Part shown: piece by piece, positions 35,501 through 45,610 of the stretch
Numbering within the stretch: the stretch's first letter is position 1
How the letters are laid out: each line of letters opens with the position of its first letter
From: Cohnella caldifontis
GTDB taxonomy: Bacteria > Bacillota > Bacilli > Paenibacillales > Paenibacillaceae
Assembly: GCF_029360585.1 (NCBI RefSeq)
Contig: NZ_JAQZSJ010000007.1
Location: 62,001-126,000, forward strand
Direction: 5' to 3'
DNA length: 64,000 nt
Position numbers and translations under genes: made by a program
Notes under the pieces: model-generated
Database searches by the model: none
Seen by the model: the letters and a program-made list of their open reading frames with translations, nothing else
What the model was told of the DNA's origin: nothing

Positions 35501-36315
35501 GGCCGTTCATCCTCCCCGCTCGCGCGTTCCCCTGCTATGTATGCTTTCAAGCAGGGGTACGGTCCGCCTGCGATCAGCGATACGGCAATCAAATATTTCC
35601 GGTGGCGTTCCACCGTCTTGCGTGATACGGTTTCCGCGGCGCACAGCTCCTTGACCGGCAACTGGCGTTTTTCCCGGAGCATGCGGTACCATTCCGGCGT
35701 TTCGGCGATTTTCCGGCCGATCCTCAGCAGCGTCTGCCGGGAATCCCGATGCCGCGGCGAACCGTCCGCCAAATCCTGAAACCGGATCTCGAACCGGGCC
35801 AACTGTTCGGCCAAGGCGGTGATTTCCTCCCTGCGCCGGTCGGCATCCCGGTCCAGCTCGTATGCCTCCAAGGCAGCCGCGTTCTCGATCCGGCTGAGCT
35901 CGGAGCCTCCGTTCTCGTCTTCGCCGGTAAAGGCGCTGTATGGAATGGCCGAAGCGTGACGTTTCTCCTGCCGCGCGTAATCGATCAACCGTCGCGTCAT
36001 GACCGTTCTCGCGAAACCGATGAACCCGCTCCCCGCTTCCGGGGAATAACGGTTGATCGCTTCGTCGAAGGCCGCGAGCGCCACGCTGAACTCGTCGTCG
36101 TATGCGGGATCGACGTACCTCCCGCAAAATCGGCTCGCCGTCTTGGCGACGAAAGGGCGATACGACGCGATCAACGATTCCCGAAGCGATTCGTCCCCCG
36201 CCTGGATCGCCTTGACCATCTCTTCCGCCGTTTCCCCGCCGTTCGGGTCATCCGCCGGAGCCTGCCGGGCGAACCATTTTTTCCAAAGTACGAGAAGCAC
36301 CCGCTCACCCCGCAT
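35497..36315 (-). CDS. sigI: RNA polymerase sigma factor SigI
   Basis: 272 residues. Region 2 (VAKTASRFCGRYVDPAYDDEF, RRLIDYARQEKRH) and the SigI-specific C-terminal domain (CAAETVSRKTVERHRKYLIA, a helix-turn-helix) are present. It is paired with rsgI through ATGA overlap. SigI drives heat or wall-stress genes in Bacillus and cellulose genes in Clostridium thermocellum. With GH9 and GH43 genes close by, a link to polysaccharides is worth considering. The start at 36315 is not well supported by a ribosome site; GTG 36300 is the alternative. Confidence 0.92.
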   Translation of the reverse strand: MRGERVLLVLWKKWFARQAPADDPNGGETAEEMVKAIQAGDESLRESLIASYRPFVAKTASRFCGRYVDPAYDDEFSVALAAFDEAINRYSPEAGSGFIGFARTVMTRRLIDYARQEKRHASAIPYSAFTGEDENGGSELSRIENAAALEAYELDRDADRRREEITALAEQLARFEIRFQDLADGSPRHRDSRQTLLRIGRKIAETPEWYRMLREKRQLPVKELCAAETVSRKTVERHRKYLIAVSLIAGGPYPCLKAYIAGERASGEDERP

Positions 36316-36365
36316 TCATACCATTCGTCATCCCTCGCCGCTTTAAGGGGGTCATTCGTCCGACA

Positions 36366-36410
36366 AAATAAATAAACGCCCCCGAAGCGGAATCGTTGCG
36401 CTTCGAGGGC
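36366..36410 (-). terminator. Terminator of the 36466 gene
   Basis: On the minus strand GCCCTCGAAGCG pairs with CGCTTCGGGGGC around a 9-base loop, and TTTATTTATTTT follows. Confidence 0.85.
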
Positions 36411-36465
36411 GGATGGATTTCGTTCCGACCGTATATGAAAGGCAGGGGTTTCCAATCCGGCGAAG

Positions 36466-36891
36466 TCAGATCGGCCCGCCGGAAGTCCGTTTCTGCCGCA
36501 GTTTATGCCTGCGTTGGCTCAGCACGCCGAGCCTCCGTTTCAGCTGCCGCTCCCATTCTTCGTCTCCCAGCTGTTTGGCGAACGAGAGCAGGTCCAGCGC
36601 CATGTCGATCTGGTTCTGCACGACTTGCATCGGGTCCTCGTTCTCATGGTTCACGCAGTTCTCGTGCAGCGCTTTGTCGGACTCGTCGACGTAGTCGTGG
36701 AAGTCCACCTCCGAGGCTCCGTCCCCATGCGCGTATTCGGCCAGGATATCGTATTCGTTCTCTACCAAATAATGCACTTCCACCCGGTGGCATACAGGGC
36801 AGAACAGAATGGGCACGTTATGGATCCGTGTCCGGTAATGCTTGAGCGTTCCCTTCGTTCCGATCATGCTGGCTCCGCAACAAAAGCTCAT
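36466..36891 (-). CDS. Hypothetical zinc-ribbon-like protein
   Basis: 141 residues. Cys pairs near the N-terminus (FCCGAS and FCPVCHRVEVHY) look like a zinc ribbon. The middle is acidic with several His (ENCVNHENED), and the C-terminus is helical and very basic (RRLGVLSQRRHKLRQKR), so it might touch nucleic acid. No family recognised. It has a GGAGGGAAACC-type ribosome site before the ATG and its own terminator. Confidence 0.75.
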   Translation of the reverse strand: MSFCCGASMIGTKGTLKHYRTRIHNVPILFCPVCHRVEVHYLVENEYDILAEYAHGDGASEVDFHDYVDESDKALHENCVNHENEDPMQVVQNQIDMALDLLSFAKQLGDEEWERQLKRRLGVLSQRRHKLRQKRTSGGPI

Positions 36892-37050
36892 CGGGTTTCC
36901 CTCCTTGCCTCAGGCATCCGGAATGATCCTTCCCATGCGAGGATGAATGGTATTCACTATATTCGGCCTTCGATCCGGGGATTCCTGCCGGGAACGGATG
37001 GAGGTAAAAATTTCAGCCAATGGCCGAATAAGTCCGGATAGAGAAAACAA

Positions 37051-37077
37051 CTCCCCGGAGCGTTCCGGGGAGCATGT
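37051..37077. terminator. Terminator of the peroxiredoxin gene
   Basis: CTCCCCGGA and TCCGGGGAG pair perfectly across a 4-base loop. T-rich runs follow on both strands (TTGTTTTC on the minus strand). Confidence 0.85.
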
Positions 37078-37097
37078 TTTTGGATCGATTTCAGGTC

Positions 37098-37646
37098 TTA
37101 CTTCGCGACCAGGTGGGCTTGTCCAGGCTTCCAGTTCATCGGGCACAGGCCGCCGGATTGCAGCGCCTGCAGGACGCGGAGCGTTTCTTCCACGCTGCGG
37201 CCGACGTCGTTATGGTTGACGACTTGGTATTTGAGCTCGCCTTCCGGGTCGATGATGAACAGGCCGCGAAGCGCAACGCCTTCTTCTTCGATCAGGACGC
37301 CGTATTCGCGGGCGACTTCCTTCGTGATGTCGGAAGCCAGCGGGAAGTTCAGCTTGCCCAGGCCGTTGTCGTTCTTCGGCGTGTTGATCCACGCGCGGTG
37401 GCTGTGCTTGCTGTCGACGCTGACGCCCAGAATCTCGGTGTTCAGCTTCTTGAATTCTTCGTACGCGTCGGACAACGCGGTGATTTCCGTCGGACATACG
37501 AACGTGAAGTCCAGCGGATAGAAGAAGAATACCAGCCACTTGCCTTTATAATCGGACAGCTTAGCCGTTCCGAAGTTCGTGCCGTCTCCGAGAGCCGTTT
37601 CCATGTTGAAATCCGGTGCCTTGCGACCTACCAAACGTTCTGCCAT
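37098..37646 (-). CDS. 2-Cys peroxiredoxin (AhpC/Tpx family)
   Basis: 182 residues. The peroxidatic Cys is in FYPLDFTFVCPTEI and the resolving Cys in SGGLCPMNWKPG, so it is a typical 2-Cys enzyme that reduces peroxides in the cytoplasm. No AhpF reductase is adjacent, so thioredoxin is the likely partner. Upstream are a good sigma-A promoter and a palindrome of the PerR/Fur kind (37755-37771), consistent with peroxide induction. It is the same length as the group called PrxA or 'peroxiredoxin' in Paenibacillus. Confidence 0.94.
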   Translation of the reverse strand: MAERLVGRKAPDFNMETALGDGTNFGTAKLSDYKGKWLVFFFYPLDFTFVCPTEITALSDAYEEFKKLNTEILGVSVDSKHSHRAWINTPKNDNGLGKLNFPLASDITKEVAREYGVLIEEEGVALRGLFIIDPEGELKYQVVNHNDVGRSVEETLRVLQALQSGGLCPMNWKPGQAHLVAK

Positions 37647-37707
37647 CTCTCCATACCTCCATCCAAATTCTAACCGGTCATTGCCGGTATTATCTTGTCA
37701 CGAAAAA

Positions 37708-37736
37708 ATGTTATCATTCTCGTTGGGCAGCGTCAA
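37708..37736 (-). promoter_or_regulatory. Sigma-A promoter of the peroxiredoxin gene
   Basis: On the minus strand TTGACG (37736-37731) and TAACAT (37713-37708) with a 17-base spacer; the spacer end contains GAATGATAA, which resembles half of a PerR/Fur box. Confidence 0.7.
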
Positions 37737-37754
37737 GATAGGAGCGATTCTTTT

Positions 37755-37771
37755 TTAAGAATCATTCTTAA
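37755..37771. promoter_or_regulatory. PerR/Fur-like palindrome
   Basis: TTAAGAAT, one base, ATTCTTAA: a perfect 8-1-8 palindrome 19 bases upstream of the -35 element. The 7-1-7 layout and AAT-n-ATT core are those of PerR boxes. It lies between leuB and the peroxiredoxin gene. Confidence 0.55.
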
Positions 37772-37789
37772 TGATGTCGATCCGGTGAA

Positions 37790-38869
37790 TCAGCGCGTCA
37801 TGGCAGCCACGATCAGATCGCCCATCGCTTTCGTGCCGATCGCTTTGCTGCGGTCGACGGCGATGTCGCCGGTGCGGTGACCCGCGTCGAGCACGTTTTT
37901 GACCGCGCGCTCGATGGAGTCGGCGGCATCCGCATAGCCGAACGTCAACCGGAACATCAAGGCGACGGAGAGGATCGTGGCGATCGGGTTCGCGATGCCT
38001 TGGCCGGCGATGTCCGGGGCCGAGCCGTGTACCGGTTCGTAAAGGCCGAAGCTTCCCTCGCCGAGGGAGGCGGAGGACAGCATGCCGATGGAGCCGGTCA
38101 GCATGGCGGCTTCGTCGCTCAGGATGTCGCCGAACATGTTCTCGGTCACGATCACGTCGAAGCTGGAGGGACGGCGGAGCAGCTGCATCGCGCAGTTGTC
38201 GACGAGCACGTGCTCGAGCTCGACGTCCGGATATTCGGGAGCGATGCGGTTTACCGTCTCGCGCCACAGGCGGGACGTCTCCAGCACGTTGGCCTTATCG
38301 ACCGACGCCAGCTTTTTGCGCCGCGTGCGGGCGATCTCGAACGCTTGACGGACGATCCGCTCGACCTCGCTTACGTTATAAACGCACGTGTCCACCGCTT
38401 CTTGGCCGTTCGCGCCGTCCCGGCGGAACTTGTCGCCGAAGTAAATGCCGCCGGTCAACTCGCGCACGACGATGAGGTCCGTGCCTTCCAGCACTTCCGG
38501 CTTCAGCGTCGACGCGTCCTTCAGGCAATCGAACACGACGGCGGGACGGATGTTGGAGAACAGGCCAAGCGCTTTGCGGATGCCGAGCAGGCCGGTCTCC
38601 GGGCGCAGCTCCTTCGGGTTGTCGTCCCATTTGGGTCCGCCGACGGCGCCGAGCAGGACGGCGTCCGCGCCTTTGCACAGGTCCAGCGTCTCTTGCGGCA
38701 GCGGCGTTCCCTTCTGGTCGATGGCGATGCCGCCGAACAGGCCGTGCGACAATTCGAACGAGTATCCGAACAATTCCTCCGAACGCTTAAGTACCTTTTC
38801 CGCTTCCGCGACGACTTCCGGACCGATCCCGTCGCCCGCGATCACGGCGATTTTCTTCGTTTCTGCCAT
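37790..38869 (-). CDS. leuB: 3-isopropylmalate dehydrogenase
   Basis: 359 residues, full length. Motifs: [16 protein letters not shown], the NAD-site text [12 protein letters not shown], the catalytic Tyr/Lys area [13 protein letters not shown], and [17 protein letters not shown], which binds the metal and substrate. It oxidises 3-isopropylmalate in leucine synthesis. The ATG has a GAGGAG site 13 bases away. Unusually leuA and leuCD are not next to it; the ilvBNC genes lie 3 kb upstream with a deletion scar and other genes between. Confidence 0.95.
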   Translation of the reverse strand: MAETKKIAVIAGDGIGPEVVAEAEKVLKRSEELFGYSFELSHGLFGGIAIDQKGTPLPQETLDLCKGADAVLLGAVGGPKWDDNPKELRPETGLLGIRKALGLFSNIRPAVVFDCLKDASTLKPEVLEGTDLIVVRELTGGIYFGDKFRRDGANGQEAVDTCVYNVSEVERIVRQAFEIARTRRKKLASVDKANVLETSRLWRETVNRIAPEYPDVELEHVLVDNCAMQLLRRPSSFDVIVTENMFGDILSDEAAMLTGSIGMLSSASLGEGSFGLYEPVHGSAPDIAGQGIANPIATILSVALMFRLTFGYADAADSIERAVKNVLDAGHRTGDIAVDRSKAIGTKAMGDLIVAAMTR

Positions 38870-39017
38870 AAGTTTCGTACACTCCTCTTCGCATTGTCCG
38901 ATTGGACCACTATGTCAGTTTTAGCATATTATCGGCTCAGAGGCAAAATAGATAAAAACTATGAATTCCATAGGCTGCGGCTATCCGGCGAACCCGGGAC
39001 GGGATTCGGGGCATGGT

Positions 39018-39830
39018 TCACCCGCCTGCGCCTGGGGCCAAAAAATCCGTGTAGATGCCATCTACGCCCGTTTCCCGGAGTTCGGCCGCTTTCTTCGGAT
39101 CGTTGACCGTATGGACATAGACCCGTGTGCCCGAACGCTTGAGCTCGGAGACGAATTGCGGGGAAACGCGGAAAGCCGGCATGGCGACGGCTCGGATCTT
39201 CGGAGCTTGACGGACGAAACGGAGAACTTCCTCATTCGCAGCCTTCGAGGCATATAAAGTCAAAATATAGGAAGGAAAAGGCCGGATCGATTCGAACATG
39301 CGGTACGTTTCCGGATCGGGAATTTGCGGGACGATGCGCTCCGGAACGCCCGGAAACGGCGACGCATCCGCTTCGGCGGCGAGTTGCCGAAGGGCGCGTG
39401 CCCGCGCTTCCGGACCCGGGTCCTTCATATCGAGCACGAGCCGGACATCGGGGTGTCGTTCCAACAGCCCGACGATGCCGCCGGCGTCAAGCGGACGGTA
39501 CTTGCCGCCGACCGGCGACGAGCGGAACGCCTCCCGGGAAACCGGCATGGCCCGGTGCGCCTCCGCGATACCGCGGCCCAGCGTATCGCGGAAATACCGC
39601 TCCCAATCATGAACGGCCGCCACCCCGCCGTCCGAGGTCAGCCGCAAATCGACTTCGAACCAGCGGAAGCCTTTCGCGTAATTGGCCGTGAACGCATCTT
39701 CGGAGTTCGTCAGCGTCCGGCCGTCGATTCCGCCCATCGCGTGCGCGACGAGCCGCTCTCCGTCCAAAAATCCCGTAGGGGAATCCATTCCCGGAGCCAT
39801 CAAGGAGAGCAAAACCAGGCAGAGGAACAT
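39018..39830 (-). CDS. Glycerophosphodiester phosphodiesterase-like protein
   Basis: 270 residues. A hydrophobic N-terminus (MFLCLVLLSLMAPG) suggests export or membrane tethering. The GDPD-type TIM barrel follows: VAHAMGGIDGRTLTNSEDAF (catalytic His and Asn region), GFRWFEVDLRLTSDGGVAAVHDW (metal Glu/Asp and second His). The ending GVDGIYTDF is also typical. It resembles the group with PI-PLC-like 'HAMGG' starts often found near polysaccharide genes. The start is 39830 with GGAGG 7 bases upstream. The longer frame upstream runs through the MFS relic and is not coding. Confidence 0.87.
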   Translation of the reverse strand: MFLCLVLLSLMAPGMDSPTGFLDGERLVAHAMGGIDGRTLTNSEDAFTANYAKGFRWFEVDLRLTSDGGVAAVHDWERYFRDTLGRGIAEAHRAMPVSREAFRSSPVGGKYRPLDAGGIVGLLERHPDVRLVLDMKDPGPEARARALRQLAAEADASPFPGVPERIVPQIPDPETYRMFESIRPFPSYILTLYASKAANEEVLRFVRQAPKIRAVAMPAFRVSPQFVSELKRSGTRVYVHTVNDPKKAAELRETGVDGIYTDFLAPGAGG

Positions 39831-39928
39831 GACGGCACCTCCAACGTTTGCCAAAATCTTTTCGTCCCCTTTATATTGTGCCAACAGAAGAAAATCCAGC
39901 GGTTCTCTCCGAAGTCTTCGCCTGCCGG

Positions 39929-40238
39929 CTAAGCCGGTCGTGACGACGATCCTGATTGACGCGCCGCCGGATCGGCCATTCGCGCGCCGCCCATCAACGC
40001 GCTGGCCAGCAACCCGGCCGCGACGAATCCCGCGCCGACGGCGAACGTCTGCCAGATGGATTCGCGGAACGATCCCAGCACGGTGACGCCGACGGTGCCG
40101 CCGATCGAACGGAAAAACTGGTTCGAAGCGGTCGCCGTTCCGCGATGAACGCTTCCCGCCGCCTGCTGCGCCGCCGTGCCCATCGCCGGGTAAACGGCTC
40201 CCGCGCCAAGCCCCGACAGCACCATCCAGGCGACCGCA
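39929..40238 (-). pseudogene. 3' remnant of a DHA2-type MFS multidrug transporter
   Basis: The minus strand reads AVAWMVLSGLGAGAVYPAMG, then HRGTATASNQFFRSIGGTVG, which is the signature near span 11-13 of EmrB/QacA transporters. The normal tail is also shortened: after TVLGSFRES only one membrane span remains. No 5' part is present: at 40238 the sequence changes to the end of a different, oppositely oriented gene. There is no ribosome site. It is a dead fragment. Confidence 0.8.
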
Positions 40239-40239
40239 T

Positions 40240-40365
40240 GTCGGCATCTTGATGCAGTGGCTGGCGCAAGGGCTGCCGTACACGCCGTTGTACGTAGCCG
40301 CGCAGCTGACGAAGCTGCACCTGCTCGGCCCGACCCGCGTGTTCCTGGGCGATACGCCCTTCTGA
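40240..40365 (+). pseudogene. 3' remnant of an unidentified plus-strand gene
   Basis: Forty-one codons end in a stop: VGILMQWLAQGLPYTPLYVA, then AQLTKLHLLGPTRVF and LGDTPF. Codon usage looks real and the text reads like the end of an enzyme, but no start or ribosome site exists and the frame is lost at the junction with the MFS remnant. I do not recognise the parent protein. Confidence 0.55.
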
Positions 40366-40420
40366 TCCCCTAAGCCATCACTACCGGCTTAACCGGCAGC
40401 ACCGAGGGGTTGCGGATCCG

Positions 40421-40453
40421 AAAGAAAAGCCGCCCTCACGCAGAGGACGGCCT
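40421..40453 (-). terminator. Terminator of the aminotransferase gene
   Basis: GCCGTCCTC and GAGGGCGGC pair (one mismatch) on the minus strand across a 5-base loop, and TTTTCTTTC follows, 15 bases after the stop. Confidence 0.8.
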
Positions 40454-40467
40454 TCGATATGCGCTGC

Positions 40468-41664
40468 TTACCGGACCAAAACGCTCTCCATCGCCTGGGA
40501 CAGCCGGTTCATGCCCAGGATCGTGTTGTCCGAATCGTTGTGGGTGAAGTTCATCCGCAGCGTATTGACCCTCGGGCTTTCCGCGTAGAACGTCGCTCCG
40601 GGGACGAACGCGACGCCGAGCTCCACGGCGGTTTTCAGCAGCTGGGCCGAGTCGATCGACTCCGGAAGCTCCAGCCAGAAAAACATGCCGCCCTTCGGCT
40701 CCTTCCAGGTGACGCCAGGCCAATGCTTCTCTTCCAGCAGCCCGGCCATTTGACGCATGCGCGCCTCGTATTCCGTCCGAACGAACCGGATATGGGCGTC
40801 CAGGTCGAAATGCTCGAGCAGCTGATACAGCGTCTGCTGGTCCAGCGAGCTGGAGTGGAGGTCGTTCGCTTGTTTCGCCCGGGCGATGTTCCGGATGAGA
40901 TCCGGATCGCCGATCACCCAGCCGGTGCGAAGCGCGGGAGCGACCGTCTTGGAGAACGTGCTCGTGTACACGACGCAGGAGCCGGACGGGTGTTGATCGA
41001 GCGAGAACAGCGTCGGATAGGTGACGGATTCGTCGCCGAACTTGAGCTCGCCGTAGGGATCGTCTTCCAAAATCAAGGTGCCGGAGTCCCGGCAGAGCTG
41101 GAGCGCTGCCTTGCGGCGTTCCAGGCTCCAGGCTTGGCCCGTCGGATTGTGGAACGTCGGGATGGCGTACATCATTTTCGGGCGGTACTGCCGGATTTTG
41201 GCGGCAAGATCGTCCGGATCCATGCCGTCCGCGTCCGTGTCCACCGACACGACCTTCGCGCCGTAGGATTGGAACACCTGGATGGCGGACAAGTAGGTCG
41301 GGCGCTCCACCAGAATGACGTCGCCCTCGTCGATGTAAATCCGCGTGAGCAGATCGATCGCCTGCTGGGAGCCGGTCGTCAGCAGCATGTCGGCCGGGGT
41401 GACGTTCATTCCCTTGCGCGCCATGCGGCGGCAAATGCTTTCCCTCAGCGGCAAATAACCTTCCGTCAACCCGTATTGCAGCGCCCGGTTGCCCTGCGCC
41501 AGCACCCTTTCAAACGCTTCTCCCACCGCTTGGACCGGAAAATGCTCCTCGGCCGGCAGTCCTCCCGCGAACGAGATGATGGAGTTGCCTTGCGTAAGCT
41601 TTAAAATTTCGCGAACGGCCGACGAAGAGAATCGGTTCAGCCGTTCGGAATATCGGTAATTCAT
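40468..41664 (-). CDS. PLP-dependent aminotransferase (class I, LysN/AAT-like)
   Basis: 398 residues. The fold-type I pattern is complete: SFAGGLPAEEHFP, LQYGLTEGYLPLRE, AIPTFHNPTG, and the PLP-binding Lys in YTSTFSKTVAPALRTGW. It lacks the helix-turn-helix domain of MocR proteins, so it is an enzyme of the 2-aminoadipate/branched-chain/aromatic transaminase sort. Being next to ilvC, ilvN and ilvB, it may do the last transamination of valine, leucine or isoleucine, although its family acts on several substrates. Confidence 0.88.
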   Translation of the reverse strand: MNYRYSERLNRFSSSAVREILKLTQGNSIISFAGGLPAEEHFPVQAVGEAFERVLAQGNRALQYGLTEGYLPLRESICRRMARKGMNVTPADMLLTTGSQQAIDLLTRIYIDEGDVILVERPTYLSAIQVFQSYGAKVVSVDTDADGMDPDDLAAKIRQYRPKMMYAIPTFHNPTGQAWSLERRKAALQLCRDSGTLILEDDPYGELKFGDESVTYPTLFSLDQHPSGSCVVYTSTFSKTVAPALRTGWVIGDPDLIRNIARAKQANDLHSSSLDQQTLYQLLEHFDLDAHIRFVRTEYEARMRQMAGLLEEKHWPGVTWKEPKGGMFFWLELPESIDSAQLLKTAVELGVAFVPGATFYAESPRVNTLRMNFTHNDSDNTILGMNRLSQAMESVLVR

Positions 41665-41736
41665 CGGGATTCCCCCCTATCGCGCCCCAGCGCGGATGAT
41701 GCCAAGCTTAGATGACGAAATCAACGTCCGAAAGAT

Positions 41737-41782
41737 GGAGGCTGTCCACCCGTGTCATATTGACCATGAGGGACAGCCTCCA
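41737..41782 (-). terminator. Inverted repeat after ilvC
   Basis: TGGAGGCTGTCC and GGACAGCCTCCA form a perfect 12-base stem around a 22-base loop, 20 bases after the ilvC stop. On the minus strand only CATCTTTCGG follows, so the T-run is weak. It could be a terminator or an RNA-stabilising end. Confidence 0.65.
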
Positions 41783-41802
41783 ATCGGAACTTTGCGAATC
41801 GA

Positions 41803-42810
<1,008 letters not shown>

Positions 42811-42845
42811 TTAATATTGTGTTGCCAGATATGGCGACCCTCGAA

Positions 42846-42910
42846 GCGGGCGTTCCAACGGCGGCATGCGTCCTGCGGCGCGGTTTCGCTTCCGCGGCTG
42901 GAACCCCCGC
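42846..42910. promoter_or_regulatory. Inverted repeat in the ilvN-ilvC gap
   Basis: GCGGGCGTTCCAA (42846-42858) and TGGAACCCCCGC (42899-42910) pair over 12 of 13 bases, enclosing a C/G-rich loop. It lies upstream of the ilvC ribosome site without a T-run, so it may be a processing or attenuation structure that sets the ilvC level relative to ilvBN. Confidence 0.5.
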
Positions 42911-42974
42911 TCCGACGATTGCTTGAAGCGGGACAATAGCAATGCGTTACCGCATCGGCGCAGATATAAACCGG

Positions 42975-43457
42975 TTACCGATTGCCGCGGGCCATCGCCG
43001 TCACGCCGGTGCGGGACAGCTCGCGGATTCCGTAAGGCTTCAGCAGCTCCACCATCGCGTCGATTTTCTCGGTATCCCCGACCACCTGGACGATCAAGGT
43101 GGAGGGACCGATGTCGACGACGGCGGCGCGGAACGTCTCCACGATGCCCAGGATTTCCGGGCGGGCGGAAGGCTCCGCGGAAACCTTGATCAGGCCGAGC
43201 TCCCGCGCGACCATGGGGTTGGCGCTGACGTCGATGACTTTGATGACGTCGATCAACTTGTACAATTGCTTCTGGATCTGCTCCACCGTCCGGTCGTCGC
43301 CTTGCGTGACGATGACCATCCGGGAAAGCCCCGGCTCCTCGGACGAGCCCACGGTGATGCTCTCGATGTTGAAGCCGCGGCGTCCGAACAAGCCGGACAC
43401 GCGCTGCATCACCCCGGGCTGGTCGTTGACCAGGATGGAGATCGTATGTTTGCTCAT
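42975..43457 (-). CDS. ilvN: Acetolactate synthase small (regulatory) subunit
   Basis: 160 residues. The ACT domain ([33 protein letters not shown]) binds valine for feedback control, and the C-terminal domain stimulates the catalytic subunit. The ATG overlaps the ilvB stop (ATGA), so the subunits are made in step. The larger open frame through ilvB is a shadow. Confidence 0.95.
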   Translation of the reverse strand: MSKHTISILVNDQPGVMQRVSGLFGRRGFNIESITVGSSEEPGLSRMVIVTQGDDRTVEQIQKQLYKLIDVIKVIDVSANPMVARELGLIKVSAEPSARPEILGIVETFRAAVVDIGPSTLIVQVVGDTEKIDAMVELLKPYGIRELSRTGVTAMARGNR

Positions 43458-45199
43458 TCGGCATCCCCCATGATCATTTGGTCGATCGTGCTTCCTTGCG
43501 GGACCATCGGATACACGTTTTCTTCCTTGCGGACGACGAATTCGACGACGGCCGGGCCCGGATGCTTCAGCGCCGCTTCCCAGGCCTCGCGGGCTTCCTC
43601 TTTGTTCGTCGCGCGGAAGCCTTTGACCCCGTATGCTTCGGCAAGCTTGACGAAGTCCGGGCTGCCGGCCAGGTCGATGTGGCTGTAACGATTGTCGTAA
43701 ATCAGTTCCTGCCACTGGCGGACCATGCCGAGTACCTGGTTGTTCAAGATGGCCACTTTGACCGGAATGTTGTTGATCGCGCAGACGGCCAGCTCCTGCG
43801 AGCACATCTGCATGCCGCCGTCGCCGTTGATGGAGACGACCGTACGTCCCGGATTGCCCATCTGGGCGCCGATCGCGGACGGGAAACCGTAGCCCATCGT
43901 GCCGAGGCCGCCGGAGGTGACCCAAGAGCGCGGCTTCTTGAACGGATAGTATTGCGCCGCCCACATCTGGTGCTGGCCGACGTCCGTCGTGACGATGGCG
44001 TCGCCCCCCGTCGTCTCGTGGATCATCGAGACGACCCATTGCGGCCTAAGCTCCGCTTCGGAGTCCGTGAAGCGGAACGGCTTCTCCGCCTTCCATTGCT
44101 GGAGCTGCGCGCGCCAGGCATCGGCTTTGGCCGCGAACTTGGCGGATTGGTTGGCGATTTCGAGCACGGCCTTGACGTCTCCGACGATCGGAATGTCGGT
44201 CGGCACGTTTTTGCCGATTTCGGCGGGATCGATGTCCACGTGCACGATTTTCGCGTTCGGGGCGAAGCCGGAGAGCTTGCCCGTCACCCGGTCGTCGAAC
44301 CGGGCGCCGATGTTGATCAGCAGGTCCGAGTTCTGGATCGCCGTGTTCGCGGTCCAAGTGCCGTGCATGCCGGGAAAGCCGAGATGAAGCTCGTGGCCGC
44401 TTGGGAACGCCCCGAGGCCCAGCAGCGTCGTCGTGATCGGGATGCCCGTCTTCGTAACGAACTCGAACAGCTCTTCATGCGCTCCCGAGTAGACCGCGCC
44501 GCCGCCTACGAGCAGCAGGGGCTTCTCCGCCGTTTCGATCGCCCGCAGCATTTTGTCCACCTGGCCCCGGTTCGGCAGAACGGTCGGATTGTAGCCTCGG
44601 AGGCTCACTTCCGTCACGGGCTGGAACAGCGCTTTCTGCGCGGAGACGTCCTTCGGAATGTCGATCAAGACCGGACCTTTGCGGCCGGTGTTCGCGATGT
44701 GAAATGCCTCGTGGATAACGCGCGGTAAGTCGGCCGCGTCCTTGACGAGGTAGCTGTGCTTCGTGATCGGCATCGTGATGCCGACGATGTCGGCTTCCTG
44801 GAACGCGTCCGTGCCGATCAGGCTGGTCGCGACGTTGCCGGTAATCACGACCAGCGGCACCGAATCCATGTAAGCCGTGGCGATTCCCGTGACCAGGTTC
44901 GTCGCGCCCGGACCGGAAGTGGCGATGCAGACGCCGACCTTGCCGGTCGAGCGGGCGTAACCGTCGGCGGCGTGGATGGCTCCTTGTTCGTGACGGGTCA
45001 GCAAATGGTTGAAGTCGGAAAAACCGTACATGGCATCGTAGATGTAGAGCACCGCGCCCCCCGGATAACCGAAGACGCAGTCGACGCCCTCCAACAGCAA
45101 GCTCCGGAGCAACATTTCGGACCCCGTGATGACTTCCGGCTTGCTCCATTTCTCGATCAATTCTTCCTTGGATTTCAGCGTGGCACTTTGCGCGCTCAT
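43454..45199 (-). CDS. ilvB: Acetolactate synthase large (catalytic) subunit
   Basis: 581 residues. It has the three ThDP-enzyme domains: the N-terminal Pyr domain with the catalytic Glu in [20 protein letters not shown], a central FAD domain ([15 protein letters not shown]), and the PP domain with [14 protein letters not shown] and downstream Asn for Mg-ThDP. It condenses pyruvate to acetolactate. It is the first gene of ilvBNC and is preceded by a T-box leader. Confidence 0.96.
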   Translation of the reverse strand: MSAQSATLKSKEELIEKWSKPEVITGSEMLLRSLLLEGVDCVFGYPGGAVLYIYDAMYGFSDFNHLLTRHEQGAIHAADGYARSTGKVGVCIATSGPGATNLVTGIATAYMDSVPLVVITGNVATSLIGTDAFQEADIVGITMPITKHSYLVKDAADLPRVIHEAFHIANTGRKGPVLIDIPKDVSAQKALFQPVTEVSLRGYNPTVLPNRGQVDKMLRAIETAEKPLLLVGGGAVYSGAHEELFEFVTKTGIPITTTLLGLGAFPSGHELHLGFPGMHGTWTANTAIQNSDLLINIGARFDDRVTGKLSGFAPNAKIVHVDIDPAEIGKNVPTDIPIVGDVKAVLEIANQSAKFAAKADAWRAQLQQWKAEKPFRFTDSEAELRPQWVVSMIHETTGGDAIVTTDVGQHQMWAAQYYPFKKPRSWVTSGGLGTMGYGFPSAIGAQMGNPGRTVVSINGDGGMQMCSQELAVCAINNIPVKVAILNNQVLGMVRQWQELIYDNRYSHIDLAGSPDFVKLAEAYGVKGFRATNKEEAREAWEAALKHPGPAVVEFVVRKEENVYPMVPQGSTIDQMIMGDAE

Positions 45200-45240
45200 C
45201 CGTCATCCTCCTTTCAAGGTTGCGATGCTGGTGATGAAAT

Positions 45241-45575
45241 AAAAAAGCCTCCCGACCCGAACGCCGATGAACGACGTTCTGGGACGAAAGGCTGTTGCTT
45301 CCGCGGTACCACCCGGATTTGCCGCGCACCTTGCGATGGCGGCCTCAGAAGGAACGGTGACGGCATTGGCCGGCCACTTCGCACCTTCGGCGCGGATAAC
45401 GAGCGCCACTCCGATTTCCCCTACTGGCGCCGATCGGCGGTTTCAGGGAAACAGCTCCGAGGAGACTTCGCGGTACAGGGATTTTGGCATCGGTCGCAGC
45501 AATCCCGACGCTCTCTGAGCAAAAGAGCCCTCACGCTTTATCCTCATCATGGCTGTTCAACTTGTTCGATGACTA
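45241..45575 (-). ncRNA. T-box leader of ilvBNC
   Basis: The minus strand between the promoter and ilvB carries the invariant T-box GGTGGTACCGCGG (at 45313-45301), followed by a terminator: AGCCTTTCGTCCC pairs with GGGTCGGGAGGCT, then TTTTTT (45241-45291). The upstream stem I region has AGAGAGCGTCGG (AG-bulge) and an apical loop-like GATTGCTGCGACC. A CTC leucine codon lies at the expected side of stem I (CGAAGTCTCCTCGG), so I expect a tRNA-Leu sensor, which is common for ilv-leu operons. Uncharged tRNA would favour read-through into ilvB. Confidence 0.9.
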
Positions 45576-45581
45576 GGTTTC

Positions 45582-45610
45582 ATTATATGCTTCGCCAGGT
45601 CATCCGTCAA
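45582..45610 (-). promoter_or_regulatory. Sigma-A promoter of ilvBNC
   Basis: TTGACG (45610-45605) and TATAAT (45587-45582) on the minus strand with a 17-base spacer, placing the transcript start just before the T-box stem I. Confidence 0.85.

Noticed and set aside
40225-40283. Intact small MFS gene starting near 40225
   Set aside because: The fragment lacks at least 10 membrane spans, has no ribosome site and is cut at 40238 by a different gene remnant.
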